A DNA stretch of 64,000 nucleotides from Planotetraspora silvatica (lineage in GTDB: Bacteria > Actinomycetota > Actinomycetes > Streptosporangiales > Streptosporangiaceae): positions 186,001-250,000 of the forward strand of contig NZ_BOOQ01000013.1 of assembly GCF_016863315.1 (NCBI RefSeq). The letters run 5' to 3'. Within the stretch, counting starts at the first letter, position 1; each line of letters opens with the position of its first letter. The position numbers were made by a program, and so were the translations under genes. The notes under the pieces are model-generated. The model saw only the letters and a program-made list of their open reading frames with translations. It searched no databases and had not been told where the DNA came from. Of this stretch, positions 10,237 through 17,939 are shown piece after piece.

Positions 10237-10743
10237 TCAGGTCAGGTCCTCCTGGCAGCGTTCGAGCCAGTCCAGGTCGGCTTGGAGGTGGAGCATTGCG
10301 CCCTCGATGAGAAGGCGGGCGACACGGTTCCCCGGGTCCGTGCGCTCGGCCAGCTCGTCGAGGTCTCTCATCAACGACAAATAGTGCCTGCGCTGCCGGT
10401 TGACCAGTGCCATCCGGTCGGCGATGCCCGTCAAGGGGGCCAGGACGAGCTTCATGAAGAACTCGTCCCGCACCCGCGGGCCCTCGGTCGGCTCGTCGAC
10501 CCAGGCCTCCAGCGCCTCGCGGCCGGCGGCGGTCAGGTAGTAGACCTTCTTGTTGGGCCGGTTCGACTGCTCGACGTCGACGGCCCGGACGAACCCGTCC
10601 TTCTCCAGACGCCCCAGCGTCACGTAGATCTGGCCGATGTTGGGTGAGGGGTAGGCGCTGCCGAACGTCACCTCGAGCGCTTGTTTCAGCTCGTACCCGT
10701 GGGCAGGTTCCTTTGCCAGAAGTGCCAGCAACGGCAGCCGCAC
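10237..10743 (-). CDS. PadR family transcriptional regulator
   Basis: The 168-residue protein has the PadR winged helix at its N-terminus (LLALLAKEPAHGYELKQAL, then NIGQIYVTLGRLEKDGFV and the wing with NKKVYYLTAAGREAL). A C-terminal helical dimerisation arm of the Vir/PadR-like class follows. PadR proteins usually repress neighbouring efflux genes and are released by a toxic ligand. The exporter ATPase and permease lie downstream on the same strand, so control of that exporter, and of itself, is the natural inference. The start is GTG 10743. It is divergent from a sugar-binding lipoprotein gene, which it could also affect. Confidence 0.9.
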   Translation of the reverse strand: MRLPLLALLAKEPAHGYELKQALEVTFGSAYPSPNIGQIYVTLGRLEKDGFVRAVDVEQSNRPNKKVYYLTAAGREALEAWVDEPTEGPRVRDEFFMKLVLAPLTGIADRMALVNRQRRHYLSLMRDLDELAERTDPGNRVARLLIEGAMLHLQADLDWLERCQEDLT

Positions 10744-10842
10744 GCGCCCACCCCCATGCCAGTCGAGATGCCGTCGAGATGTTGCCGCGAAGCCCCCCGG
10801 GCGGCCACCGAAGCAGTTACCGGAGCGTTACGGACCAAGCCG

Positions 10843-10877
10843 TTGACTCCCACATTAACGCTATGCATAACATGCAT
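10843..10877 (+). promoter_or_regulatory. Promoter and candidate operator upstream of sugar ABC operon
   Basis: TTGACT at 10843-10848 and CATAAC at 10866-10871 are spaced by exactly 17 bases, a credible -35/-10 pair reading toward the binding-protein gene. The palindrome ATGCAT-AAC-ATGCAT at 10863-10877 overlaps the -10 element, as an operator would. PadR, a divergent neighbour, is one candidate binder; this is inference. Confidence 0.5.
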
Positions 10878-10923
10878 GCACCTACCTAACACGTATGTAA
10901 CTACGACTTAATACGGAGGTCAC

Positions 10924-12186
10924 GTGATCCGCCGAGCCGTCGCACTCCTGACCACCCTGCTGGTGGCCGGGTGCGCGGGGCTGGCGGACTCCGCCGGCCG
11001 CACGTCACAGGGCACGAGCGGCACCGGTCCGATCACCTTCGCCACCGGCCGCGACACCACCGCCTACCTCCGGCCGCTGCTCGACCGGTGGAACCAGACC
11101 CATCCGGCGGAGCCGGTGACCCTGCTGGAGCTCCCCGAGGCGGCTGACGAGCAACGCGCCCAGATGGTGGCCAACCTCCAGGCCCACAGCGACGTCTACG
11201 ACGTCCTCGGGCTCGACGTCGTCTGGACGGCCGAGTTCGCCGACGCCGGGTGGATCGTGCCGCTCGACCGGAGCGTGTTCCCGCTGGACAAGATGCTCAA
11301 GGGGGTGGCGGACACCGCGATCTACCGCGACAGGCTGTGGGCCGCGCCGTACACGAGTAACGCCGGGCTGCTCTACTACCGCTCCGACATCCTCAAGAAG
11401 GAGCATCTCAAGCCACCGAGAACGTGGGCCGAGCTCCGCGACCAGGCCTCCCGCCTAAGCGCCAAGTACCACATAGGCGGATATGCCGGTCAGTTCCTTC
11501 CGTATGAGGGCCTGACCGTCAACTTCGCGGAAGCCGTACAGTCCGCCGGCGGCCAGATCCTCGACCCCGACGGGCGCCGCGTGACGATGGACCTCGGGGC
11601 CACGCGCACCGCGCTCGACTTCCTGGTCGGCGGCGTCGAGGAGGGCTGGATCCCGCAGGAGGCGCTCTCCTACAAGGAGGAGGAGTCCCGGCTCGCGTTC
11701 CAGGAGGGCCGGCTGGTCTTCGCCCGCAACTGGCCCCACGCGTACGGCCCCGCGACCCATTCCGGCCTCGCGGGCAAGTTCGAGGTGACCCGCCTGCCTG
11801 GGCTGACCGGACCGGGATCGAGCTCGCTGGGCGGGCTCAATCTCGCGATCAGCGCCTACTCCAAGCGGCAGAAGACGGCTCTCGACTTCATCCGCTACTT
11901 CACGGGTCCCGAGATCCAGCGCCTCGTCCTGACCGAGGGCTCCTTCCCCCCGGTCTGGGCCGAGCTCTACGACGACCCCGCCCTGATCAAGCGCTTCCCC
12001 TACCTGCCCGTCCTGAAAGAGGCGATCCTGTCCGCCCGTCCGCGGCCGGTGACCCCCAACTACAACCAGGTCAGCCTGGTGATCTCCAGCGCCGTGTCCG
12101 GCGCGCTCAACCTCAGCAAACCCGTCGATGAAACCGTCGCCGATCTGAAACAGCAGCTCGGCGAGGTCGTCCAGCCCGGAGGCTAG
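10924..12186 (+). CDS. Extracellular solute-binding lipoprotein (sugar ABC importer)
   Basis: This family 1 binding protein of 420 residues is secreted and lipid-anchored: the signal peptide ends in the lipobox LVAGC with Cys17. The mature domain begins GPITFATGRDTTAYLRPLL and contains VYDVLGLDVVWTAEFADAGW, like trehalose/maltose-type binding proteins of actinomycetes. The start is GTG 10924, four bases after GGAGG. It is the first gene of a four-gene operon; the next binding-protein gene starts four bases after its stop codon. Two binding proteins in one operon suggest two substrate ranges or a duplicated receptor. No ATPase gene is present, so a shared MsiK-type ATPase encoded elsewhere is likely. 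Confidence 0.9.
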   Translation: MIRRAVALLTTLLVAGCAGLADSAGRTSQGTSGTGPITFATGRDTTAYLRPLLDRWNQTHPAEPVTLLELPEAADEQRAQMVANLQAHSDVYDVLGLDVVWTAEFADAGWIVPLDRSVFPLDKMLKGVADTAIYRDRLWAAPYTSNAGLLYYRSDILKKEHLKPPRTWAELRDQASRLSAKYHIGGYAGQFLPYEGLTVNFAEAVQSAGGQILDPDGRRVTMDLGATRTALDFLVGGVEEGWIPQEALSYKEEESRLAFQEGRLVFARNWPHAYGPATHSGLAGKFEVTRLPGLTGPGSSSLGGLNLAISAYSKRQKTALDFIRYFTGPEIQRLVLTEGSFPPVWAELYDDPALIKRFPYLPVLKEAILSARPRPVTPNYNQVSLVISSAVSGALNLSKPVDETVADLKQQLGEVVQPGG

Positions 12187-12189
12187 ATC

Positions 12190-13506
12190 ATGCGCAAACT
12201 CCCCCTGACGGTGGCGGTGCTCGCCCTCGCGGCGGCCGCCTGCGGTGGCAACACCACTCCCGAACCCGCGCAGAGCGGCGGCGGCACCACCGCCGCCGCC
12301 AAGCCGCTCGACGGCGTCAAGATCGAAGTGGCCGCGAAGTGGACCGGCGACGAGCAGGCCAACTTCGAGAAGGTCCTGAAGGCGTTCCAGGCCAAGACGG
12401 GCGCGACCGTCACCTACGCCTCGACCGGTGAGGACACCGGGGCGTACCTGGGTCCGCGCATCGAGGGCGGCAACCCGCCTGACGTCGCGATCCTGCCCCA
12501 GCCGGGCCTGGTCCAGCAGTACGCCGACCAGAAGGCGCTCAAGCCCCTGTCGCCCGAGGTCCAGGCGCAGATCGACCAGAACTACACGCCGTACTGGAAG
12601 GAACTCGGCTCGGTCGGCGGCCAGGTGTACGGCGTGCTCGTCAAGGCGGCCCACAAGTCGCTCATCTGGTACCGGCAGACCGCCTTCGACGACGCGGGCG
12701 CCCAGCCGGCGACGTCGTGGGACGACCTGATCGGCAAGACCGCTCAGACGCTGGCCGACTCGGGCACCGCGCCGTTCGCGTTGTGCGGCGCGTCCGGCTG
12801 GACGCTCACCGACCTGTTCGAGAACGTCTACCTCTCCTCCGCGGGACCGGAGAACTACGACAAGCTGGCCAAGCACGAGATCCCGTGGACCGACCCCTCG
12901 GTCGCCACCGCGCTGACGAAGATGGGGCAGATCTTCGGCAAGAAGGAGTTCGTGCTCGGCGGCGCGTCCGGCGCGCTGCAGACCGACTTCCCGACCTGCG
13001 CCACCCAGGTCTACGGGCAGAAGAAGGCCGCGATGGTCATCGAGGCCGACTTCGTCGCGGTGACCGCCGCCGAGTCCGGCGCGAAGGTCGGCGAGGAGGC
13101 CAAGATCATGCCGTTCCCCAAGGCCGGCGACACTGATCCCGTCATCCTCGGCGGCGACACCGCGGTGGTCCTGAAGGACTCCAAGGGCGCGCAGGCGCTG
13201 CTGGAGTTCCTGGCCTCCAAGGAGGGCGGCGAGGTCTGGGCCAAGCAGCCCGGCTACCTGTCCCCCAACCGCAACGTGTCCCCCGACAACTACCCCGACG
13301 AGCTGACCAAGCAGCTCGCCCAGACGATCATCTCCGCGGGTGAGTCCGTCCGGTACGACATGTCGGACCTCGCGCCCAGCGCCTTCGGCGGCACGGACGG
13401 CAAGGGCGAGTGGAAGGACCTGCAGGACTTCCTGCGCAACCCCTCCGACGTGAAGGGCGCCCAGGAGAAGCTCGAGGCGGACGCCGCCAAGGCCTTCACG
13501 AAATAG
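12190..13506 (+). CDS. Alpha-glucoside-type solute-binding lipoprotein (AglE-like)
   Basis: This is a 438-residue lipoprotein with lipobox ALAAAAC (Cys18) and a Thr/Gly-rich linker. The mature part resembles AglE-type alpha-glucoside receptors as I remember them: an early WTGDEQANFEKVLKAF, then IEGGNPPDVAILPQPGLV, the region around AAHKSLIWYR, and HEIPWTDPSV. It would deliver alpha-linked di- or oligosaccharides to the two permeases encoded immediately downstream. It differs clearly from the preceding binding protein, so the pair is not a recent tandem duplication. The exact sugar cannot be read from sequence; maltose, trehalose or sucrose-like alpha-glucosides are reasonable. Confidence 0.85.
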   Translation: MRKLPLTVAVLALAAAACGGNTTPEPAQSGGGTTAAAKPLDGVKIEVAAKWTGDEQANFEKVLKAFQAKTGATVTYASTGEDTGAYLGPRIEGGNPPDVAILPQPGLVQQYADQKALKPLSPEVQAQIDQNYTPYWKELGSVGGQVYGVLVKAAHKSLIWYRQTAFDDAGAQPATSWDDLIGKTAQTLADSGTAPFALCGASGWTLTDLFENVYLSSAGPENYDKLAKHEIPWTDPSVATALTKMGQIFGKKEFVLGGASGALQTDFPTCATQVYGQKKAAMVIEADFVAVTAAESGAKVGEEAKIMPFPKAGDTDPVILGGDTAVVLKDSKGAQALLEFLASKEGGEVWAKQPGYLSPNRNVSPDNYPDELTKQLAQTIISAGESVRYDMSDLAPSAFGGTDGKGEWKDLQDFLRNPSDVKGAQEKLEADAAKAFTK

Positions 13507-13518
13507 GGAGACGCGGCC

Positions 13519-14925
13519 GTGACCGAACGGTTGAACGGCCCGCAGGCCCCCGGCGACGACATCCCCGCCGCCGGGGCCACCTCCGGTCCGATTGAGACCC
13601 GATCCGCGCCGGCTCCGGCCACGCGCGTGGACAGCAGCACCCCCCATCGGCTCGGACCCTCGCCGAGGATGGCGGTGTTCTTCCTCCTGCCCGCCGTTCT
13701 CCTCCTGGGCGCGTGGGTGGTCTACCCGATCATCTACTCGATCTTCAGGAGCCTGTTCGACTCCACCGGGGACCGCTTCGTCGGTCTCGGGAACTACGGC
13801 TCGATCTTCACGGACTCCGCCACGCTGACCACGATCAGAAACAACGTGATCTGGGTCGTGGTGGCTCCGCTGATCGTCACCGTCCTCGGCCTGATCTTCG
13901 CGGTGCTGACCGAGCGCATCCGCTGGGCGACGGCCTTCAAGCTCATCCTGTTCATGCCGATGGCCGTCTCCCTCCTCGCGGCCGGAGTCATCTTCCGTCT
14001 CGTCTACGAGCAGGACCCGGACAAGGGCGTGGCCAACGCGGTGATCACCGCCGTCCACGACACGTTCTCCTCCAGCGCGGGGTATCCCGGAGCACGGCCG
14101 CGTGAGAACGACCAGGCGCCCGCGGCCGTCCAGGGCGGCGCCGTCGTGACCAAGCAGCAGGTGCAGGCCGGTCAGCCGGTGCTCATCCCGCTGGTCGGCC
14201 TGAGCCCCGACGTCGTCAAGGACGCGGCGCCCGCGAAGGCCGCCCCGGCCGGCGGGGTGAGCGGCACGGTCTGGCTCGACGTCGTGCGCGGAGGCGGCGG
14301 CACCCTCAACCAGATCGACCCGCAGGAGAAGGGGCTGGCCGGGATCACCGTCGAGGCGGTCGCCGGCGGCGCGGTCAAGGGCACCGCCGAGACGACCGCC
14401 GACGGCAGCTTCCACTTCGCCGGGCTGCCCGCCGGCTCCTATGTCGTACGGCTCCCGCAGTCGAACTTCCAGGCGCCCTTCAACGGCATCACCTGGCTCG
14501 GCCCCGGCCTGATCACGCCCGCGATCATCGGCGCGTACATCTGGGTGTGGGCCGGCTTCGCCATGGTGCTGATCGCGGCCGGGTTGTCGGCGATCCCCCG
14601 CGACGCGCTGGAGGCGGCCCGGATCGACGGCGCGACCGAGTGGCAGGTGTTCCGGCGAATCACCGTGCCCCTGCTCACCCCGGTGCTGCTCGTCGTCTTC
14701 GTCACGATGATCATCAACGTGCTGAAGGTGTTCGACCTGGTGTTCATCATCGCGCCGGGTTCGGTGCAACCGCAGGCCAACGTGATCGCGCTCGAGATGT
14801 GGCGGGTGTCGTTCGGCGGCGGCGGCAACCAGGGCATGGGCAGCGCCCTCGCCATCTTCCTGCTGGTGCTGGTCCTGCCGTTCATGATCTTCAACATCCG
14901 CCGGTTCAGGAGGGACGAGCGATGA
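13519..14925 (+). CDS. Sugar ABC permease with a large inserted outer domain (AglF/MalF-like)
   Basis: This inner-membrane permease has 468 residues, against about 300 for ordinary relatives. Helices lie at about 50-75, 108-130 and 140-160. Residues roughly 183-325 then form a hydrophilic insert. Its second half, from GGVSGTVWLDV to GSYVVRLPQ, reads like a beta-sandwich of the SdrD-B/Cna-B class, including TTADGSFHFAGLPAGSY. The remaining helices follow, with the cytoplasmic EAA loop at about 359-375 (RDALEAARIDGATEW) that docks on the ATPase. The insert should face outside, where the binding protein docks. The stop overlaps the start of the next permease (ATGA). Confidence 0.88.
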   Translation: MTERLNGPQAPGDDIPAAGATSGPIETRSAPAPATRVDSSTPHRLGPSPRMAVFFLLPAVLLLGAWVVYPIIYSIFRSLFDSTGDRFVGLGNYGSIFTDSATLTTIRNNVIWVVVAPLIVTVLGLIFAVLTERIRWATAFKLILFMPMAVSLLAAGVIFRLVYEQDPDKGVANAVITAVHDTFSSSAGYPGARPRENDQAPAAVQGGAVVTKQQVQAGQPVLIPLVGLSPDVVKDAAPAKAAPAGGVSGTVWLDVVRGGGGTLNQIDPQEKGLAGITVEAVAGGAVKGTAETTADGSFHFAGLPAGSYVVRLPQSNFQAPFNGITWLGPGLITPAIIGAYIWVWAGFAMVLIAAGLSAIPRDALEAARIDGATEWQVFRRITVPLLTPVLLVVFVTMIINVLKVFDLVFIIAPGSVQPQANVIALEMWRVSFGGGGNQGMGSALAIFLLVLVLPFMIFNIRRFRRDER

Positions 14926-15809
14926 CAACCCTGACCGAACCGGGGTCGGCGCAGCGGATCGAGCGCGGCCTCCTCGGGCGAGTGGTCGACCGGCTCGGCG
15001 GCGGCGTGGTCCAGGTGCTCCTCGTCCTGGTCGCGGTGTTCTGGCTCGTCCCGACGCTGGGCCTGCTGGTGGTGTCGCTGCGCGGCGAGGTGGAGAACAA
15101 CGCGTCCGGCTGGTGGACCCTGTTCACCAAACCCGCCCAGGTCACCTTCGAGAATTACGGGAACCTGCTGGCGGCCGGCTTCAGCTCGTCGTTCTGGAAC
15201 ACCGTGTTCATCACGGTCCCCGCGACGTTGCTGGTCATCGGCATCGCGGCGATGGCGGCGTACGCCTTCGCCTGGATAGAGTTCCCCGGCAGGGACGCCG
15301 TGTTCCTCGTCGTCGTCGCCCTGCTGGTGGTGCCGGTCCAGATCGCCCTCATCCCAATCGCCAAGATGTACGGATTTCTCGGGATATTTGGATCGATCGC
15401 GGCAGTCGTGCTGTTCCACGTGGCGTTCGGCCTGCCGTTCGCCATCTTCCTGCTGCGCAACTTCTTCGCGGGCATCCCCCGGGAACTGCTCGAGGCGGCG
15501 CGGATGGACGGCGCTCAGGAGTGGCGGATCTTCGCGACCGTGGTGTTCCCGCTGGCCAAACCAGCGATCGCGTCGCTCGGCATCTTCCAGTTCCTGTGGG
15601 TCTGGAACGACCTGCTCGTCTCGCTGGTATTCGCCGACACCGAGAACCAGCCGATGACCAAGGCGCTGCAATCTCAGATGCGACAGTTCGGCACCAACGT
15701 GGACATCCTCGCGCCAGGCGCCTTCCTGTCGCTCATCATCCCGCTGGTTCTGTTCTTCGCTTTCCAGCGGTACTTCGTCCAGGGAATGCTCGCGGGATCG
15801 GTGAAATAA
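14922..15809 (+). CDS. Sugar ABC permease (AglG/MalG-like)
   Basis: This is a 295-residue membrane protein with six predicted helices and the EAA loop PRELLEAARMDGAQEW that contacts the shared ATPase. It pairs with the preceding permease, and the ATGA overlap at 14922-14925 implies translational coupling and equal amounts. The C-terminal segment PLVLFFAFQRYFVQGMLAGSVK is the usual MalG-type end. It completes the alpha-glucoside importer except for the ATPase, and a strong hairpin follows 33 bases later. The start at 14922 is fixed by the overlap and by the AGGAGGGAC upstream. Confidence 0.93.
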   Translation: MTTLTEPGSAQRIERGLLGRVVDRLGGGVVQVLLVLVAVFWLVPTLGLLVVSLRGEVENNASGWWTLFTKPAQVTFENYGNLLAAGFSSSFWNTVFITVPATLLVIGIAAMAAYAFAWIEFPGRDAVFLVVVALLVVPVQIALIPIAKMYGFLGIFGSIAAVVLFHVAFGLPFAIFLLRNFFAGIPRELLEAARMDGAQEWRIFATVVFPLAKPAIASLGIFQFLWVWNDLLVSLVFADTENQPMTKALQSQMRQFGTNVDILAPGAFLSLIIPLVLFFAFQRYFVQGMLAGSVK

Positions 15810-15841
15810 CTCCCGCCGATCGGCGTGGGCGCACAGAAAGG

Positions 15842-15884
15842 GCCCGGACGCGCGCTTCACGGGGGGAAAAGCGCGCATCCGGGC
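15842..15884. terminator. Strong hairpin after the sugar ABC operon
   Basis: GCCCGGACGCGCGCTT (15842-15857) pairs with AAGCGCGCATCCGGGC (15869-15884) with one C/A mismatch and an 11-base loop that includes CACGGGGG. It follows the permease stop by 33 bases. It closely resembles the second hairpin at 16027-16065, sharing the TTCACGGGGG apex. Confidence 0.75.
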
Positions 15885-16026
15885 TAGGCCCCATTCTGTA
15901 CGGCCAGAGCAGCTGATGTCACCGCATTGGCAAGTTTGTCCTCGATCTCATGCCAACTCCTGATATTTCGCCGACTTCCGCCCACGTTGTGCCGGCGAAG
16001 ACGTAGGGGACGGCATGGCCCCGGAC
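15884..16026 (-). other. Possible decayed small gene between two related hairpins
   Basis: On the minus strand two overlapping frames each look locally protein-like. One reads [17 protein letters not shown]. The other, shifted, reads SWHEIEDKLANAVTSAALAV and ends at a TAG that touches the hairpin at 15842-15884. Neither frame has a clear start and ribosome binding site. A frameshifted remnant is possible, as is chance in this high-GC sequence. The gap 15810-16117 holds nothing else apart from the two hairpins. Confidence 0.2.
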
Positions 16027-16065
16027 ATCGGATGCCCGCTTCACGGGGGTAAGCGGGCATCCGAT
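16027..16065. terminator. Perfect 15-bp hairpin upstream of ung
   Basis: ATCGGATGCCCGCTT (16027-16041) and its exact complement (16051-16065) surround the nine-base loop CACGGGGGT. The stem and loop resemble the hairpin at 15842-15884, so the two look like copies of one element. It may be a terminator or a small dispersed repeat. Confidence 0.6.
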
Positions 16066-16117
16066 CTTTGCCGCCGGATGCCTTGCCCACCCGGGAAAGC
16101 CGATAGAGTTCGCGACC

Positions 16118-16795
16118 ATGGCAGGGCGTCCGTTGCACGAAGTAGTGGAAGCCGGATGGGCCACGGCCCTCGAACCCGTCGCCGAGCGGATCACCGCAAT
16201 GGGCGACTTCCTCCGGCAGGAGATAACGGAAGGGCGACAGTACCTTCCCGCGGGGGGCAACGTCCTCCGCGCGTTCCAGCAGCCTCTCAGCGAGGTCCGT
16301 GTGCTGATCGTGGGACAGGACCCCTATCCCACGCCCGGCCACCCGGTCGGCCTGAGCTTCTCGGTCGCGTCGGATGTCCGGCCGCTCCCCGGGAGCCTGG
16401 TCAACATCTACAAGGAGTACATGGCCGACCTCGACTACCCCCCGCCGACCAACGGCGACCTCACCCCGTGGACCGAGCAGGGCGTGCTCCTGCTCAACAG
16501 GGTCCTGACGGTGATGCCGGGCAAGCCCGCGTCCCATCGGGGCAAGGGCTGGGAGGAAGTCACCGAGCAGGCCATCAAGGCGCTCGTCACCCGGGGCGGC
16601 CCCCTCGTGGCCATCCTGTGGGGACGCGACGCCCGCAATCTGCGGCCGATGCTCGGCCAGGTGCCGTGCATCGAGTCGGCCCATCCCAGTCCCCTCTCCG
16701 CGCGCAGCGGTTTCTTCGGCTCCCGGCCGTTCAGCAGGGCGAACCAGTTGCTCGCCGAGCAGGGCGCCGCACCCGTCGAGTGGAAGCTGCCCTGA
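16118..16795 (+). CDS. ung: Uracil-DNA glycosylase, family 1
   Basis: This base-excision repair enzyme removes uracil from DNA. The 225-residue protein contains the water-activating motif [18 protein letters not shown] (about 67-84) and the minor-groove loop [11 protein letters not shown], both characteristic of Ung. The usual His after DPY is Pro here, as in many actinobacterial members. It is cytoplasmic. It begins with ATG 16118 about 50 bases after a strong hairpin, so it is likely transcribed from its own short promoter region. The next gene starts 25 bases after its stop. Confidence 0.95.
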   Translation: MAGRPLHEVVEAGWATALEPVAERITAMGDFLRQEITEGRQYLPAGGNVLRAFQQPLSEVRVLIVGQDPYPTPGHPVGLSFSVASDVRPLPGSLVNIYKEYMADLDYPPPTNGDLTPWTEQGVLLLNRVLTVMPGKPASHRGKGWEEVTEQAIKALVTRGGPLVAILWGRDARNLRPMLGQVPCIESAHPSPLSARSGFFGSRPFSRANQLLAEQGAAPVEWKLP

Positions 16796-16819
16796 CCGGC
16801 GGCCGATAGGATCTCCACC

Positions 16820-17176
16820 ATGAGCGATACAACGGACACGGGACGCTATCTGCGTCTCACCGTCGACCTCGTCGTCGAGGTCATGGACGTGGGCGCCCTC
16901 CAGGCGGCGGCACTCGCGGAGATCCGCGACCCCGAGACGGAGCTGGACCAGGACGAGCGCCAAGAGCAGATCGAGCTGGTCAACACCGACGACACGGGCG
17001 CGGCGGCCCTGCAGTGGCTGATCGAGCCGGACCATGTTCTGGGTCTGGTCGAGCACCTCAACGACATCGAGCCGCGAGAGGCCATGCTCGGCGTCGAGCC
17101 GTCCGACGGCGTCCTCGAGGACGAGGGTGACGAGGACGACCACGACCATCACGACCACGACGGTCACCAGCACTGA
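16820..17176 (+). CDS. Acidic protein with His/Asp-rich C-terminal tail
   Basis: I do not recognise a named family. The 118-residue protein is strongly acidic. Residues about 1-95 look like a compact folded domain (LRLTVDLVVEVMDVGALQAA, VLGLVEHLNDIEPREAMLG), and the last 20 residues are almost only Asp, Glu, His and Gly (DEDDHDHHDHDGHQH). Such tails bind divalent metals, for example zinc or nickel. There is no signal peptide, so it is cytoplasmic. It starts 25 bases after ung and ends 15 bases before the convergent MOSC gene. Metal buffering or storage is inference only. Confidence 0.75.
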   Translation: MSDTTDTGRYLRLTVDLVVEVMDVGALQAAALAEIRDPETELDQDERQEQIELVNTDDTGAAALQWLIEPDHVLGLVEHLNDIEPREAMLGVEPSDGVLEDEGDEDDHDHHDHDGHQH

Positions 17177-17191
17177 CCCGCCCGCCAGGGC

Positions 17192-17740
17192 TCACACAGG
17201 TTCGAGGCGGTGAAGGGGTCCGGCCGGGAACTCGATGACGATCGGGTCTCCGGGCCGCACCTCACCGCCCTCTATGACGATCCCCATGATCCCGGCCTTC
17301 CTGACCAGGCCTCCGTCCTCATCCCGGCCCAGAACCGCTTTCAGCAATCCGTCCTGGAAGCCGTCGAGCTGCAGGCAGGGATTGCGCAGGCCGGTGATCT
17401 CCACCACAGCCGTTTCACCGAGATGAAGTCGCGCGCCCACGGGCAGTCCGAGCAGGTCCAGGCCGCGCGTGGTGACGTTCTCCCCCATGTCCCCCGCCCG
17501 TACGGCGAAGCCCGCGGAACGCAGCTCGTCGTGCAGCTCCTCATGGACCAGATGCACCTGCCGGAGGTTGGGCAGGCTGGGGTCGCGGGCGACCCGGGAC
17601 CGGTGCTTGACCGTCACTCCCATGTGCGCGTCGCCCTCCACGCCCAGCCCGGCCAGCAAACGGATGACGTCCTGGTTGGGTTTGCTGAACGTGTGAGTCC
17701 CGCTGAGGCTCACCGCCACCACTGCCGCATCGCCCGGCAT
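17192..17740 (-). CDS. MOSC domain-containing protein
   Basis: The 182-residue protein consists of one MOSC (molybdenum cofactor sulfurase C-terminal) domain. Visible hallmarks are VGVEGDAHMG-like GLGVEGDAHMGVTV near residue 32, RQVHLVHEEL, the MGENVTTRGLDLLGLPVG segment, and the conserved cysteine in GLRNPCLQLD. MOSC proteins bind the molybdenum cofactor or handle sulfur transfer and N-hydroxylated substrates. No partner enzyme is adjacent, so the substrate is open. A GC-rich spacer and a 40-codon frame lie upstream on the same strand. Confidence 0.9.
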   Translation of the reverse strand: MPGDAAVVAVSLSGTHTFSKPNQDVIRLLAGLGVEGDAHMGVTVKHRSRVARDPSLPNLRQVHLVHEELHDELRSAGFAVRAGDMGENVTTRGLDLLGLPVGARLHLGETAVVEITGLRNPCLQLDGFQDGLLKAVLGRDEDGGLVRKAGIMGIVIEGGEVRPGDPIVIEFPAGPLHRLEPV

Positions 17741-17809
17741 CCGCTCCTCCTCACGACGAAGACAAGCATCGCCCCCCGGGCCGCCGAGACGCGAACGGAT
17801 ATCGCCCGG

Positions 17810-17932
17810 TCAGCCGGACAACAGCTGTTCCCGCCGTTCGATGAGCGCATCACGTTCCCGGGTCCGCCGCTCAAGATGCACATCGGGCTCGGAAAGTGCC
17901 GCCGGCTTGCAATAGCGTCTGCGAGGCTTCAT
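17810..17932 (-). CDS. Possible small basic protein, 40 residues
   Basis: The frame MKPRRRYCKPAALSEP... ends in ERRTRERDALIERREQLLSG and looks like a charged helix. Its ATG lies only seven bases after the stop codon of the larger gene at 17940-18821, an arrangement suited to translational coupling. No independent ribosome binding site is evident, and I recognise no family. It may be a real small gene or a chance frame. Confidence 0.35.
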   Translation of the reverse strand: MKPRRRYCKPAALSEPDVHLERRTRERDALIERREQLLSG

Positions 17933-17939
17933 CCGGGCG

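Noticed and set aside
11455-14928. Very long open frame antisense to the alpha-glucoside importer operon
   Set aside because: The opposite strand has unmistakable binding-protein and permease genes; the antisense frame is compositionally a shadow.
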